Source: Agromyces intestinalis | GTDB taxonomy: Bacteria; Actinomycetota; Actinomycetes; Actinomycetales; Microbacteriaceae | Direction: 5' to 3' | Assembly: GCF_008365295.1 (NCBI RefSeq) | Contig: NZ_CP043505.1 | Span: 310,001-374,000, forward strand | DNA: 64,000 nucleotides | Shown here: one piece after another, positions 1-6,329 of the stretch | Position numbering within the stretch: the stretch's first letter is position 1 | How the letters are laid out: each line of letters starts with the position of its first letter | Notes under the pieces: generated by a model | Database searches by the model: none | Seen by the model: the letters and a program-made list of their open reading frames with translations, nothing else | What the model was told of the DNA's origin: nothing | Made by a program: the position numbers and the translations under genes

Positions 1-235
1 GCGGAGGGCCGGCGAGCACACGCTTCTGAAAGGCTCGCTCGCCATCGCTCAACAGGGCCATGAAGATGCCCGATCGGGTGCCGAATCGCCGGAACACGGT
101 GCCCTTCCCGAGCCCCGAGCGCTCAGCAAGCGCGTCCATCGTGATCTTGTCGGCGCCCAGTTCGGCCAGCATCTCCCGCGCTGTGGCGATCAGCACCGCG
201 CGGTTCCGCGCCGCGTCGGCTCGCTCAGTGCTCAT
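1..235 (-). CDS. TetR-family transcriptional regulator (C-terminus outside window)
   Basis: The first 78 codons of a gene cut by the window edge. The product has the N-terminal helix-turn-helix of TetR repressors: an opening helix (AARNRAVLIATAREMLAELG), then ITMDALAERSGLGKGTVFRRFG, the usual recognition helix ending in the FRRFG signature. The ligand-binding domain is missing, so the inducer cannot be guessed. The ATG is preceded by GGAGG (rc of 240-244). It is divergent from the DoxX/flavin-oxidoreductase pair at 526-1941, with about 290 bp between, so it probably controls that pair and itself (inference). Family call is firm; specificity is unknown. Confidence 0.9.
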   Translation of the reverse strand, partial: MSTERADAARNRAVLIATAREMLAELGADKITMDALAERSGLGKGTVFRRFGTRSGIFMALLSDGERAFQKRVLAGPP

Positions 236-245
236 GGGCGCCTCC

Positions 246-308
246 TGCAAGTGCGGTGAACTGCCGACTTGCACACCGAGCATAACCGGGGTAACGTTCC
301 AGATGCAA
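246..308 (-). promoter_or_regulatory. Candidate promoter and operator of the TetR gene
   Basis: On the minus strand TTGCAT (303-308) and TATGCT (279-284) are separated by 18 nt, a good -35/-10 pair for the TetR gene. Just downstream lies an inverted repeat with 7-bp arms, TGCAAGT (246-252) and ACTTGCA (267-273), 14 nt apart, where a repressor would block initiation. The arms are seen directly; their use as an operator is inference. Confidence 0.4.
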
Positions 309-339
309 GCGGGGTACAGTCCGCTTATGAAGCCGTGAG

Positions 340-456
340 ATGAAGGAGATCGCCGCCGCCCGGGCTGCGCGGCGGCGCGTGCGCGAGCACAGCCTCCCGT
401 CGGAGAACGCGCGGGCGCACGAGGCCTACGGGCAGAACGGCCGCCTCAAGTGCTGA
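340..456 (+). CDS. Small ORF of 38 codons, unknown
   Basis: ATG at 340, TGA at 454-456. The predicted peptide is basic and Ala/Arg-rich at its start (MKEIAAARAARRRVREHSLP) and ends in GRLKC. No family is recognised. It lies between the TetR gene and the DoxX-like gene, 69 bp before the latter, and has no clear Shine-Dalgarno sequence. It could be a leader ORF, the tail of a decayed gene, or chance. Low confidence that it is translated. Confidence 0.2.
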   Translation: MKEIAAARAARRRVREHSLPSENARAHEAYGQNGRLKC

Positions 457-525
457 ACCTGCTGATCGTTCCGATCACCCTCACGAACCCACGTATGCAC
501 GCAACACCAAGGAAAGGAGCAATCA

Positions 526-900
526 GTGGAAATCGCTGTATGGATCGTCACGGGGCTGGTCGCCCTCCTGCTCGGCGGAGCCGGGGCGAGCAAGCTCGCC
601 CGGTCGAAGGCGAGGATTCTCGAGAATCCCAATATGGGGTGGGCGAGAGACTTCAGTCAGCCGGCGATCAAGCTCATCGGACTCGCCGAAGTCGCCGGAG
701 CTCTCGGCCTCGTGCTGCCGTGGGCGCTGAGCGTTCTGCCGGTGCTCACCCCCATCGCTGGATACGCCCTCGCGGCGCTCCTGGTCGGGGCCGCCGGTGT
801 CCATATCCGCCGCCGTGAGTTCGCCGGACTGCCGTTCGTGCTGCTGCTGGTGGCAGCCCCGCTGTTCGTCGCGATCGCCCGCACGGTCGCACTCGCCTGA
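526..900 (+). CDS. DoxX-like integral membrane protein
   Basis: A 124-residue protein with about four hydrophobic segments (roughly residues 3-20, 48-68, 73-92, 102-122), the size and layout of the DoxX-like family. These are small inner-membrane proteins, some linked to redox or quinone functions; the exact role is unknown. The start is GTG at 526, supported by AAGGAAAGGAGC just upstream. The stop is 18 bp before the start of the flavin oxidoreductase at 919, so the two are very likely co-transcribed. The opposing TetR gene suggests inducible expression. Confidence 0.75.
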   Translation: MEIAVWIVTGLVALLLGGAGASKLARSKARILENPNMGWARDFSQPAIKLIGLAEVAGALGLVLPWALSVLPVLTPIAGYALAALLVGAAGVHIRRREFAGLPFVLLLVAAPLFVAIARTVALA

Positions 901-918
901 ATCACGGGAGGTGTGAAG

Positions 919-1941
919 ATGGAGTTCGGGACATTGAGCATCGGAGATGTCACCCGCGATCCGGTCAGCGGCGACCTCGTGTCCGAGCATGAGCGCATCC
1001 ATGCGCTCACCCGCATCGCCGTGCATGCCGAAGAGGCCGGCTTCGACGTGTTCGCGATCGGCGAGCATCACAACCCGCCGTACATCTCCAGCTCCGACTC
1101 GACGCTGCTCGCCTACATCGCCGCGCGCACGACCCGCATCACGCTGTCGACCGGCACCACGCTCATCACCACCAACGATCCGGTGAAGATCGCCGAGGAC
1201 TTCGCGACCCTGCAACACCTCTCGGACGGCCGGGTCGACCTGATGCTCGGGCGCGGCAACACCCCCATGGTGTACCCCTGGTTCGGATACGACGCCGAAG
1301 ACAGCCTCGGCCTCACGTTCGAGCACTACGCGCTGCTTCGCCGGCTGTGGCGAGAGGAGAACCTCGACTGGTCGGGCCGCTACCGCACCCCGCTGAGGCA
1401 GTTCACCTCGGTGCCCCGGCCCCTCGACGGCGTCGCCCCGTTCGTCTGGCACGGATCCATCAGCAGCCCCGAGATCGCGGAGCAGGCGGCCCGGTACGGC
1501 GACGGGTTCTTCGTCAACAACAACTTCGCGCCGATGCAGCACTACGCCCGCTCGGTGGATCTCTACCGCCAGCGATTCGCCGCCCATGGACATGGCGGCC
1601 CCGGCGACGCGATCGTCGGCGCCGGAGGCGGGGTCTGGGTGCGTCCCAACTCCCAAGACGCACTCGACGAGTATCGCCCGTATTTCGACGCGCACCCGAT
1701 CCACGCCCGATCGGGTCGCTCGCTCGAGGAAGAAGTCGCGCAGACCGGCCTCACCGTCGGCAGCCCGGCCCAGGTCGTCGAGAAGGTGCTGAGCTTCCCA
1801 GGCCACTTCGGTCCGCTGCGCCGTGTGCTGTTCGGCTTCGACTACGGCGGCATCCCCGAGTCGAAGATCCACGAGGTCATCGACCTCGTCGGCAGCGAGG
1901 TGCTGCCGGTGCTGCGACGAGAGCTCGACGGCGCCGCGTGA
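919..1941 (+). CDS. LLM-class flavin-dependent oxidoreductase
   Basis: A 340-residue bacterial-luciferase-like TIM-barrel protein that should use reduced flavin. Family signs include the N-terminal EFGTLS strand, AEEAGFDVFAIGEHHNPP (about residues 36-53), the STGTTLITTNDPVKIAEDFATLQHLSDGR region and the LMLGRGN turn. The GTG at 913 is in frame, but GGGAGG at 906-911 leaves it only 1 nt away; ATG 919 has better spacing and is chosen. The substrate cannot be told from sequence. It follows the DoxX-like gene, and a strong hairpin follows the stop. Confidence 0.9.
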   Translation: MEFGTLSIGDVTRDPVSGDLVSEHERIHALTRIAVHAEEAGFDVFAIGEHHNPPYISSSDSTLLAYIAARTTRITLSTGTTLITTNDPVKIAEDFATLQHLSDGRVDLMLGRGNTPMVYPWFGYDAEDSLGLTFEHYALLRRLWREENLDWSGRYRTPLRQFTSVPRPLDGVAPFVWHGSISSPEIAEQAARYGDGFFVNNNFAPMQHYARSVDLYRQRFAAHGHGGPGDAIVGAGGGVWVRPNSQDALDEYRPYFDAHPIHARSGRSLEEEVAQTGLTVGSPAQVVEKVLSFPGHFGPLRRVLFGFDYGGIPESKIHEVIDLVGSEVLPVLRRELDGAA

Positions 1942-1976
1942 GAGACAAGGGTCGCTGCCCCGATACACTGACGAAG

Positions 1977-2010
1977 CCCTGGCGAGAAATCTCTTCTCGC
2001 CAGGGTTTCT
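1977..2010 (+). terminator. Rho-independent terminator after the flavin oxidoreductase
   Basis: A perfect 12-bp stem, CCCTGGCGAGAA (1977-1988) and TTCTCGCCAGGG (1994-2005), with a 5-nt loop, followed by TTTCT. It begins 36 bp after the stop codon of the gene at 919-1941. Confidence 0.85.
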
Positions 2011-2040
2011 ACGTCGGGTTGACCGTGTGTGGTTTCAGGA

Positions 2041-2275
2041 GATCGTTGACGGATGCGTCGGGACATCGATTCCATCGGTGATGTGTCGGGACATGGTCCA
2101 CAGGCTCGACGATGAGCGATGGCGCCAGCGAATCGGGACCCGGTCACGACTCGACACACCGGCGAAATCCTCGCCGAACACACCATCAACACCGACCGCA
2201 TCGACCAACCCCAGAAACGACGAAACCCCCTCCCGAAGGAGGGGGAATCTGTCAACGAGGTCCTGACACATCACA
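2041..2275 (+). mobile_element. Degenerate IS481-like insertion sequence fragment
   Basis: Two imperfect terminal-repeat-like blocks face each other: TGATGTGTCGGGACATG (2079-2095) and, on the minus strand, TGATGTGTCAGGACCTC (rc of 2257-2273). A related TGCGTCGGGACAT block lies at 2054-2066. Between them the + strand frame from 2119 reads HTGEILAEHTINTDR followed by DQPQKRRN, like the extreme C-terminus of actinobacterial IS481-family transposases (from memory, not a search). The rest of the transposase is absent, so this is an internally deleted, dead remnant. It ends against tRNA-Pro. Confidence 0.45.
2226..2245 (+). terminator. GC-rich hairpin inside the IS remnant
   Basis: Stem CCCCCTCC (2226-2233) and GGAGGGGG (2238-2245) with a CGAA tetraloop. 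It lies 30 bp past the 3' end of tRNA-Pro, so on the minus strand it could terminate that transcript; on the plus strand it follows the transposase fragment. There is no U-run on either side, so the call is tentative. Confidence 0.4.
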
Positions 2276-2352
2276 TGGTCGGGATGACAGGATTTGAACC
2301 TGCGACCCCCTGACCCCCAGTCAGGTGCGCTACCAAGCTGCGCCACATCCCG
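2276..2352 (-). tRNA. tRNA-Pro (anticodon GGG)
   Basis: Read on the minus strand, this is a 77-nt cloverleaf. The acceptor stem CGGGAT pairs with ATCCCG, the D-arm carries AGCTTGGTAGC, the anticodon stem CCTGA/TCAGG closes a CTGGGGG loop with anticodon GGG, and the T-arm is CAGGTTCAAATCCTG. Discriminator A is followed by an encoded CCA at 2276-2278. A decayed IS fragment abuts its 3' side. Confidence 0.95.
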
Positions 2353-2353
2353 A

Positions 2354-2389
2354 TGCCTCCGAGTGCTCGGAGGCAACTCGTCCATCATA
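2354..2389 (-). promoter_or_regulatory. Palindrome and -10 element upstream of tRNA-Pro
   Basis: TGCCTCCGAG (2354-2363) and CTCGGAGGCA (2366-2375) form a perfect 10-bp hairpin with a 2-nt centre, starting 1 bp before the tRNA 5' end. Upstream on the minus strand TATGAT (rc of 2384-2389) is a good -10 for a tRNA promoter; no convincing -35 is seen. The palindrome could be the terminator of the membrane-protein gene at 2474 or a processing/regulatory structure in the tRNA leader. Confidence 0.4.
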
Positions 2390-2473
2390 GCGGCATCCGA
2401 GAGCTGACCTTGACCACGCTGAGGCCCGCGCTTCCCGCGCTCCTCGACAAGCGGAAGCGCACGTTCCCGCCCT

Positions 2474-3076
2474 TCACTCCTCCATAAGGTACGGCCGCAC
2501 CGCTGCGAGCAGCCCTCGGGGGTCGTCGGTCCAGAACTGCACCGCACCGACGACCTGCGTGCCACCGCGCGGCGCCCGGCCGGGCAGCGTCACGGCGGTC
2601 GGACGCTCGAGCACGATCTCGACGTTCGTCGCATCCTGCATGCGCAGCACGAGCGTGCGCGTGGCATCCGAGCCGTCGTCGCCGCCCACGAACCGCGGCG
2701 ACTTCGGCTCGTCGACGCGGTGGTCGACGGCGACCGAGGCGATCTCGTCCCAGCCGAGCGGCACATCGATCTCGAGCCCGCTGCGCACCCGGATCCCGGT
2801 CGGCCCGACGGCGTGCGGCCGCACGAGGAACGCCGCGAGGAACCCCACCATCCAGGTCAGCCCCCAGATGCCGAGCACGAGGAATCCGATGCGCACCGCC
2901 GGCCATCGGTGCACGATCAGGTCGATGAACGGGATCTCGACCGCCGACAGCACGATGAAGACGACGAGCACGGTCAGCACGGGGCGGTGGTACGAGAATC
3001 CGGAACCTCCGGTCTCGACCGCGGGCCGCCGTACCACCAGACGCGCGATGCTCTCGTAGATGCGCAGTTCCGGCAC
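2474..3076 (-). CDS. Conserved membrane protein with a C-terminal PH-like domain
   Basis: A 200-residue protein starting at GTG 3076. After a short cytosolic start (MPELRIYESIARLVVRRP) there are two or three membrane segments (about residues 30-50 and 60-85), then a soluble beta-rich domain of about 110 residues that resembles the PH-like domains of actinobacterial membrane proteins (weak, by eye). A Trp in LGWDEIASVAVD begins that domain. No enzymatic motif is seen. It faces away from the GNAT gene at 3136 with only 59 bp between, so the two share a promoter region. Confidence 0.65.
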   Translation of the reverse strand: MPELRIYESIARLVVRRPAVETGGSGFSYHRPVLTVLVVFIVLSAVEIPFIDLIVHRWPAVRIGFLVLGIWGLTWMVGFLAAFLVRPHAVGPTGIRVRSGLEIDVPLGWDEIASVAVDHRVDEPKSPRFVGGDDGSDATRTLVLRMQDATNVEIVLERPTAVTLPGRAPRGGTQVVGAVQFWTDDPRGLLAAVRPYLMEE

Positions 3077-3135
3077 GATTCTGGAGATCTCCAGAATCCA
3101 CGCGCGGTGTCGGATGCCGCGACTAGCGTGGCGGC

Positions 3136-3732
3136 ATGGCCGACGCCGAGTTCCGCATCGTCCCCGCCCATACCGTGCCCTTCGCCGATGTCGAAGCCGT
3201 GTTCGGCACGCGAGGCGATCCGGCGACGTGCTGGTGCCAGTGGTTCAAGATCCCCGGCTCCGACTGGCGCGAGTCGGTTCCCGAGCTGCGCGCTCGGCTC
3301 GCCGACCAGGTGGCGGATGCCTCGACCGACCCCGGTCTCATCGCCTACGACGGCGACGCACCGGTCGGCTGGGTGGCGATCGAGCCCCGGTCACGGCTGC
3401 CCCGGCTGCGCACCAGCCGCATCGTCGCCGACGGCAGCGCCCATCCCGATCTCGGCGACGAGGGCGTGTGGGCCCTGACGTGCTTCGTCGTTCCCCGCGC
3501 ACATCGTCGGCGGGGAATCGCCGGAGCGCTCGCGCGGGCTGCTGCCGAGCACGCCGAAGCTCACGGCGCCCGCATCGTCGAGGGGTACGCCGTCGATCCG
3601 TCCACGAAGTCGAGAGCGTCGGCAGCCGAGCTGTTCGTGGGCACGGTCTCGATGTTCATCGCCGCCGGATTCGACGAGGTCGCGCGCCCGACTCCGACTC
3701 GCGTCGTCATGCAGCGTCGACTGGGCGAGTAA
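3136..3732 (+). CDS. GNAT-family N-acetyltransferase
   Basis: A 198-residue acetyltransferase. The acetyl-CoA binding motif A is clear: ALTCFVVPRAHRRRGIAGAL around residue 110-130, with the R-R-x-G-I-A pyrophosphate loop. A CWCQWF stretch near residue 32 is typical of one GNAT subgroup whose substrates are unknown. The 11-mer CGGATGCCTCG lies in the gene at 3314. Its TAA is followed after 3 bp by a tRNA-3'-end-like repeat. The acceptor substrate cannot be predicted. Confidence 0.85.
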   Translation: MADAEFRIVPAHTVPFADVEAVFGTRGDPATCWCQWFKIPGSDWRESVPELRARLADQVADASTDPGLIAYDGDAPVGWVAIEPRSRLPRLRTSRIVADGSAHPDLGDEGVWALTCFVVPRAHRRRGIAGALARAAAEHAEAHGARIVEGYAVDPSTKSRASAAELFVGTVSMFIAAGFDEVARPTPTRVVMQRRLGE

Positions 3733-3735
3733 CGG

Positions 3736-3761
3736 GGCTTGAACCCGCGACCGCCCCGAGC
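3736..3761. repeat. Direct repeat, left copy; tRNA T-arm-like (candidate att site)
   Basis: 26 bp that match 5106-5131 at 24 positions, including 17 identical bases TGAACCCGCGACCGCCC. Read on the minus strand it forms a normal tRNA T-arm: stem GCGGG/CCCGT (one G-T pair) around TTCAAGC. No tRNA 5' half is visible next to it. It starts 3 bp after the GNAT stop. tRNA 3' ends are common integration sites, so this may be an attachment-site remnant (inference). Confidence 0.5.
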
Positions 3762-3827
3762 GCGAGCCTACCTGCCGCGAATTGCCCTGGATCAGCTCGA
3801 AACGAGAGAGCGCGGCCTGCGCAGGGT

Positions 3828-5066
3828 TCAGGCCGAAGAGCGCGCCGAATGAGCCTGCAACACGCGCTGGGCCTGCACCGATCCGGCTTCCGCGAGCGCC
3901 TGCAGACTCTCCAACGCACCAGCCTGGCCATCGAGCAATCGGATCTCTGCGGCTCGAGCTGCATGCCATGGATTCCCACTCGATGCCCGGGCGTCGTGGA
4001 AGTCGAGCGCGGCCTCAACGAACTCCGACAGCCGTTCCCGAGAGAATCGGTCGCCCCGGAGAATGTTCTGAATCGTGTATGCACGTGAGCGGTCACCGTT
4101 GAGGTAGCCGATCAGAGCGAGTGCGAGTCGCACCGAGTCTTGACCGAACGTGGGCTGAACGTATCGAGCAACGGACACACCGTATCTCGTGTCCTTGTCG
4201 ATCGCCCCGGCTCCGAGCAGGGCGAGGACTCGCTCGGGTCCCGCTAAGGACGTGCCTCGGGGCGCCGAGGCGCCGAAGCCCGACAGCGGCGGAATCGATT
4301 CGCCGTTCATTGCGCGGTCGAGTGCGTCCAGGATGCGAGCGCTGTACCTGAGCATGCCGACGTCATCGGGGCCGGACGCGAAGGTGAACTCCCCGAACAC
4401 CGGGCCCTCAGGGGTGTCATAGCAGTCGACGCGGACGAACCTCGTCTGCAGGCTCAGCGAGAGGTGCGACGCCATCTGCAGAATCGCGCCCGCGTGCCGG
4501 GGATAGACATGCCCCTCCAGCAGCCACCGCGCAGGGTCCGTCGTGTAGTCCTTCCCGGGCTCGAGCGGGATGAAGGAGCCGTCGAACACCGCCACTCGAG
4601 GCGGGTAGACATTCCGGTCGATCTGTACGATGTGCGTGATCATGCCGCGGAACGCATAGACCTTGTAGTCGAGGGGAATCGGCTTCCCAACCAGGCCGGA
4701 GTCGAGACACTCCTCGGCGAGCCAGTACTCAGGTGCCATGCCGACGGCGCGGATGTCGGCGTCTGTCTTCTCTTCGAGACTGAAGAGATCGAGGTAGCGT
4801 CCGTCCGCGATCCGCTCGAGCACGTAGACGCCCATCGTAGAGTGCCGGTTCGGCTGCTTCACGACGAATCGGTTGCCCATCGCATTGCCAGCAGCCAACG
4901 CTTCCTCCGCCGTCGCGGTGCGTACCCGTCGCGGCGTCCGATAGTTGCGGTTGGACGCGTGCGTGTAGGCGGTCTCCTTGTCGTCGAGCGCCCAGGGGAC
5001 AGGGTCGACGCTGACGTCGTTGCGCTGATTGAAGCGGGCCCGAATCAGCTCGAGATAGAAGCTCAT
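3828..5066 (-). CDS. TupA-like ATP-grasp protein
   Basis: A 412-residue protein. The middle carries ATP-grasp features: RFVVKQPNRHSTMGVYVLER (about residues 72-91), a conserved Lys/Gly-rich nucleotide-binding region; PEYWLAEECLD; DYKVYAFRGMITHIVQIDRN; and GEFTFASGPDD (about 240), whose acidic residue would bind metal. This resembles the TupA-like ATP-grasp family, which includes a protein for teichuronopeptide synthesis; the real substrate here is unknown. About 150 further residues end in an Ala/Leu-rich helical tail. The start is the ATG at 5066; the open frame continues upstream but belongs to other frames. The segment looks lower in G+C than its neighbours and lies between direct repeats, which suggests acquisition. 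Confidence 0.7.
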   Translation of the reverse strand: MSFYLELIRARFNQRNDVSVDPVPWALDDKETAYTHASNRNYRTPRRVRTATAEEALAAGNAMGNRFVVKQPNRHSTMGVYVLERIADGRYLDLFSLEEKTDADIRAVGMAPEYWLAEECLDSGLVGKPIPLDYKVYAFRGMITHIVQIDRNVYPPRVAVFDGSFIPLEPGKDYTTDPARWLLEGHVYPRHAGAILQMASHLSLSLQTRFVRVDCYDTPEGPVFGEFTFASGPDDVGMLRYSARILDALDRAMNGESIPPLSGFGASAPRGTSLAGPERVLALLGAGAIDKDTRYGVSVARYVQPTFGQDSVRLALALIGYLNGDRSRAYTIQNILRGDRFSRERLSEFVEAALDFHDARASSGNPWHAARAAEIRLLDGQAGALESLQALAEAGSVQAQRVLQAHSARSSA

Positions 5067-5076
5067 GAGGGGAACC

Positions 5077-5991
5077 CTAGCCGGGTGAGCCTGATGGAGC
5101 CGACCGGCCTGAACCCGCGACCGCCCAGAGCTCGGCGAGCCCGGCTGACAGCCCCTCCAGTTGCGAGTGCGCAGCAGCGAAGGCGTCGGCCGCGATGCGC
5201 CCGTACTCCCCCGTGGGCTCGTCGGAGGCGCGAGCGGCCTCCTGGGCGTCCCGCACCTGCAGTGCGAACAGCACGGCGTCACGGTGGTCGCCCAGCGTAT
5301 CCTGCACGGCTTTCGCCGCCTCGGCGAGTTCCGCGACACCCGACTCGTCGCCGAAGACCGGCACCGGCGACTCGGTGAATGCCTCGGCGACGTAGCGCAG
5401 CCGGCGCGCGGTTCGGCGCAGGCGGTGCAGCGACTCGAGGTCGCCGACGGCGCGCCGCTCGGCTCGGCGCACGCGTCGAAGCTCGTGGCGCAGCACGGCG
5501 GCGAGTCCGTCGGCGGCGGCACGCTCACCGCGAGCCGACATCGGCGGCGCATCGACGAACGCCCGCAGCGCGTCGTGCACCGGCCCGGCCGCGTCGACCG
5601 CTATCGTCAGGCGTTCGTGCGCGGCGCGGTACCTGGCCCGCTCCGAGACGATCAGCCGATCGACCACGGTCTCATCGGCGCCGACGCCCACGTGCTCCTC
5701 GGCGTGGCGGATACGCACCTCGAGGTCGCGCACGGCGCCGAGCTCGTCGCCGAGCCCTTCGAGCAGGTCGCGCACGCCGTCGGCGGCACCCGCCTCGAAG
5801 CACCGCTTGCCGGCACCGAGCACGCTGCGAGCGCGGCGCACGAGAATGCGCGCCTGGTGCACCGCGTCGGGCTCGTCAGCAGTTGCCGAGCGCAGCAGCC
5901 CCGGCAGTTCGTGGGCGTACCGCGTCAGCACCTCGACGATCGCGCGACCGGCGGTCGCGTCATCCGTTCCGTGCCGGTCAGCCCGTGACAT
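5077..5991 (-). CDS. CHAD domain-containing protein
   Basis: A 304-residue, almost all-helical protein of the CHAD family, which carries conserved histidines and binds polyphosphate. Characteristic segments are AVHQARILVRRARSVLG near the N-terminus (His and Arg/Lys facing a basic groove) and SLHRLRRTARRLRYVAEAF (about residue 195). The start is ATG at 5991, inside the DUF167 gene (14-bp overlap), so translation is probably coupled. The last 18 or so codons run through the right-hand direct repeat at 5106-5131, so the original C-terminus may have been replaced when the ATP-grasp segment arrived (inference). Confidence 0.85.
   Translation of the reverse strand: MSRADRHGTDDATAGRAIVEVLTRYAHELPGLLRSATADEPDAVHQARILVRRARSVLGAGKRCFEAGAADGVRDLLEGLGDELGAVRDLEVRIRHAEEHVGVGADETVVDRLIVSERARYRAAHERLTIAVDAAGPVHDALRAFVDAPPMSARGERAAADGLAAVLRHELRRVRRAERRAVGDLESLHRLRRTARRLRYVAEAFTESPVPVFGDESGVAELAEAAKAVQDTLGDHRDAVLFALQVRDAQEAARASDEPTGEYGRIAADAFAAAHSQLEGLSAGLAELWAVAGSGRSAPSGSPG
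5106..5131. repeat. Direct repeat, right copy (inside the CHAD gene 3' end)
   Basis: Same 26-bp repeat as 3736-3761 with two mismatches. Here the T-arm pairing is broken (CGGTC in place of CCCGT), so the left copy is the better tRNA-like version. Together they bracket 1.34 kb that holds only the ATP-grasp gene. Confidence 0.5.
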
Positions 5992-6226
5992 CCGTGCCCT
6001 CCACCCTGATGCGCTTGATGCGCGCGGTCTCGCCGCGCACGATCTCGACCCGTCGGCGCGGCACGCCGAAGTGCGCCGCGACCGCCTCGATGACCCCGCG
6101 GTTCGCCGCGCCGTCGACCGCCCGCTCGCGCACGTGCACGATGAGCGACGCAGCGGGGTCATCGATTGCCGCCTCGACGAGCGGGCCGCGGCGACTGCCG
6201 GGCTTCACGCGCACGGTGACCTCCAT
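5978..6226 (-). CDS. DUF167 (YggU-type, UPF0235) family protein
   Basis: An 82-residue protein that fits the small DUF167 fold over its whole length: VTVRVKPGSRRGPLVE at the start, then the signature VHVRERAVDGAANRGVIEAVAAHFGVPRRRVEIVRGETARIKRIRVEG. Function is unknown for the family. Start ATG 6226; the 3' end overlaps the CHAD gene by 14 bp, so the two form an operon. Divergent from the MFS gene at 6330. Confidence 0.9.
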   Translation of the reverse strand: MEVTVRVKPGSRRGPLVEAAIDDPAASLIVHVRERAVDGAANRGVIEAVAAHFGVPRRRVEIVRGETARIKRIRVEGTDVTG

Positions 6227-6329
6227 GCTGCGAGGGTATCGCCCGAGTCGGGCCCGCCGACGACGGCCGGCGACGGCCGATTCCCATGAAGGCGGAATAC
6301 CCGCCCCGCATCACCGACTTGGGTTCAGT

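Noticed and set aside
2119..2313. 64-codon ORF ending in GFEPATP
   Set aside because: Its 3' part is antisense tRNA-Pro, a known source of false proteins; its 5' part is treated as the IS remnant, not as a live gene.
5067..5552. N-terminal extension of the ATP-grasp frame to 574 codons
   Set aside because: The extra part reads a wrong frame of the CHAD gene; ATG 5066 gives the family's normal start.
5379..6329. Upstream extension of the MFS frame to 799 codons
   Set aside because: The first 317 codons are Arg-rich antisense of CHAD and DUF167; the transporter starts at ATG 6330.
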